Source of the DNA: Halomonas sp. ALS9
Lineage (GTDB): Bacteria; Pseudomonadota; Gammaproteobacteria; Pseudomonadales; Halomonadaceae
Direction: 5' to 3'
Assembly (NCBI RefSeq): GCF_001651035.1
Contig: NZ_LXRG01000192.1
Location: 558,001-622,000 of the forward strand
DNA length: 64,000 nt
The notes beneath the pieces are model-generated. The model searched no databases. It worked only from the letters and a program-made list of their open reading frames with translations, and was not told where the DNA came from. This document shows, in pieces, positions 62,502 to 64,000 of the stretch (the first letter of the stretch is position 1; each line of letters starts with the position of its first letter). The position numbers and the translations under genes are program-made.

Positions 62502-64000
62502 TCAGGCGGCTTCGACAGCGATGGTTTTCGAACGACCTTGGCGTAATTCGATCAGCAGCTTCTCGCGGCGCGCATTCGCTTTCTCGGCGGCAGCTTCGCG
62601 GACTGGCCCGTAGCCACGAATCTCTTCCGGCAGCTTGGACAGTGCCAAAGCAGTGGCATGATTAGTGCCATCAAGACGCGCCACTAGCTCGTCAATCAGC
62701 TGCTCGTAGTCCGCCAGTAAGGCACGGTCGAGCTTCCGGTCTGCGCTGAAGCGGAAAGGGTCGAGGGCCGTGTTGCGCAAACCGCGCATCTTGGCCAACG
62801 CGCCCATTGCCTTCAACATCCAGGGGCCGAAGCGACGCTTCACGGGCCGCCCTTGCGTATCCTTACGGCCACTCAACAGCGGTGGCGCCAAGTGGAAGGT
62901 TAGCTGGTAATCACCCGAGAACGTTGCTTTCACTTCATCCAGGAAATCGCTCTGGGTGTAGAGCCGCGCCACTTCGTACTCATCTTTATACGCCATCAAG
63001 CGATAGAGCTGATGGGCGACGGCTTCACTCAATGCTTGGCCACCGTTTAACGCTGTTTCTGCTTCGCGCACTTTTGTCACCTGGGTGACATAGCGCTCAG
63101 CCCAGGCACGGTTCTGATAGCGCTCCAGGTGGCGACGATTACGCGCGACCACGTCGTCGAGAGTGGCATTCGTGAGCAGTGGCATCGTATCAAGGTGCTG
63201 CTGTAGATAGTCGGGCTCCACCGCTGCCAAACGGCCCCAAGCAAATGCCTGGCGGTTCTTTTCCACAGCGACGCCGTTAAGCTCCAGGGCACGCTGCAGC
63301 GCAGGCTCAGACAGCGGTACCAACCCTTGTTGCCAGGCAAACCCGAGCATCATCATATTGGAAAACACCGTATCCCCTAGCAGCTGTTCAGCCAAGCGGT
63401 TGGCATCCAGCGATGCAAAACGTTCGTCTCCTACCGCTTCACGCAACAGATTAAGGCGTTTGCTGGGCTGCATATCCGCGTCGCGGTAAAGGACATAGTC
63501 CGCGGTGGCTAGCTCCGCCAGGTTGGCAACAATACGGGTGGTCGGCTGAAGCACGTTCAGCGCTTTCTGCGAACTGGCCACGACCATGTCACAAGCAATG
63601 ACAGCATCGGCCTGCCCCGCTTCGATGCGTACTTGATTCAGCTCGTTGGGCTGCGCTGCCAAGCGAACATAGCTAAGTACCGCCCCGCCTTTTTGAGCGA
63701 ACCCCATAAAGTCGAGCACGCTGGAGCCCTTGCCTTCCAGGTGTGCCGCCATCGTGATCAACTGCCCGACGGTCACCACGCCCGTGCCACCAACGCCCCC
63801 CACCAGCAGGTCATAAGGGGCCTTCAGAGGCGCGATAGCAGGATTAGGCAAATGCGCTATACGCTGCCAAAAGGCGTTATCCGCCGCAACCCCCTGGCCT
63901 TTACGCAGCTGGCCACCTTCAACAGTGACAAAACTGGGGCAAAAACCACTGACGCAGGACATATCCTTGTTGCAGGAGGACTGGTCTATTTTGCGCTTGC
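62502..64000 (-). CDS. Indolepyruvate ferredoxin oxidoreductase, C-terminal part (cut by window edge)
   Basis: The frame is open to the right edge: before the Met at 63962 it continues in frame with KRKIDQSSCNKD, so the gene is only partly shown and starts beyond 64000. The visible part has the iron-sulfur segment SSCNKDMSCVSGFCPSFV, the gamma-domain LLVGGVGGTGVVTVGQLITMAAHLEG and the C-terminal duplicated region. Single-chain enzymes of this type are about 1150 residues. They convert aryl pyruvates to aryl-acetyl-CoA, so this one could make phenylacetyl-CoA for the paa genes. The stop is 56 bp from maiA's stop. Confidence 0.9.
   Translation of the reverse strand, partial: KRKIDQSSCNKDMSCVSGFCPSFVTVEGGQLRKGQGVAADNAFWQRIAHLPNPAIAPLKAPYDLLVGGVGGTGVVTVGQLITMAAHLEGKGSSVLDFMGFAQKGGAVLSYVRLAAQPNELNQVRIEAGQADAVIACDMVVASSQKALNVLQPTTRIVANLAELATADYVLYRDADMQPSKRLNLLREAVGDERFASLDANRLAEQLLGDTVFSNMMMLGFAWQQGLVPLSEPALQRALELNGVAVEKNRQAFAWGRLAAVEPDYLQQHLDTMPLLTNATLDDVVARNRRHLERYQNRAWAERYVTQVTKVREAETALNGGQALSEAVAHQLYRLMAYKDEYEVARLYTQSDFLDEVKATFSGDYQLTFHLAPPLLSGRKDTQGRPVKRRFGPWMLKAMGALAKMRGLRNTALDPFRFSADRKLDRALLADYEQLIDELVARLDGTNHATALALSKLPEEIRGYGPVREAAAEKANARREKLLIELRQGRSKTIAVEAA

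Overview
The window looks like a chromosome segment of a moderately halophilic gammaproteobacterium, most likely Halomonas or a close relative. The reasons are moderately high GC with acid-rich proteins, a BCCT osmolyte carrier, an MvaT-family nucleoid protein, an ovothiol synthase, tripartite TRAP carriers, and paa and homogentisate gene sets of the gammaproteobacterial type. No database search was possible, so the genus is an inference. || Layout. 0-31 kb is mostly housekeeping and accessory single genes: a cut-off IclR regulator, a large SF1 helicase with a coiled coil, a GAF-GGDEF-EAL protein, an ADP-ribosylglycohydrolase convergent with OvoA, an MFS carrier, a NYN protein, gdhA, rnk, an M20 hydrolase with an AbgT carrier, a PPOX-ferredoxin reductase fusion with a GST and two coupled LysR genes, a GT9 glycosyltransferase with a DUF6165 protein, a PAS-GGDEF cyclase, an XRE/membrane-protein pair with twin operators, a BCCT carrier, an mvaT-like gene and a decayed tRNA-Arg-like sequence. 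|| 31-52 kb is a phenylacetate degradation locus: paaX, paaY, remnants of paaN and paaF, paaGHIJK, then paaABCDE and paaZ. Between paaK and paaA sits a 6.6-kb block (HMG-CoA-lyase-like enzyme, family III CoA-transferase, TRAP P/Q/M, LysR) that looks like a self-contained pathway for a branched hydroxy-dicarboxylate. || 52-64 kb holds a second TRAP carrier, a MarR regulator, an operon of an odd metallo-beta-lactamase-fold protein, an aromatic FAD hydroxylase and a DUF2783 protein, then the homogentisate genes hmgA, fumarylacetoacetase and maleylacetoacetate isomerase. The window ends inside an indolepyruvate ferredoxin oxidoreductase. || How it works together: the aryl-pyruvate oxidoreductase can make phenylacetyl-CoA for the paa route, while the hydroxylase module probably feeds homogentisate to HmgA, so the region is an aromatic-acid catabolic hub. 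Shared non-coding motifs support regulons: a GACACAC-N24-(G/T)TGT(A/G)TC pair before paaF/G and paaA (PaaX candidate), and the palindrome TACTTAAGTA before the TRAP operon, before the hydroxylase operon and in the paaN-paaF gap (MarR candidate). The most striking damage is that paaN and paaF, which flank the same intergenic region, have both lost their middles.
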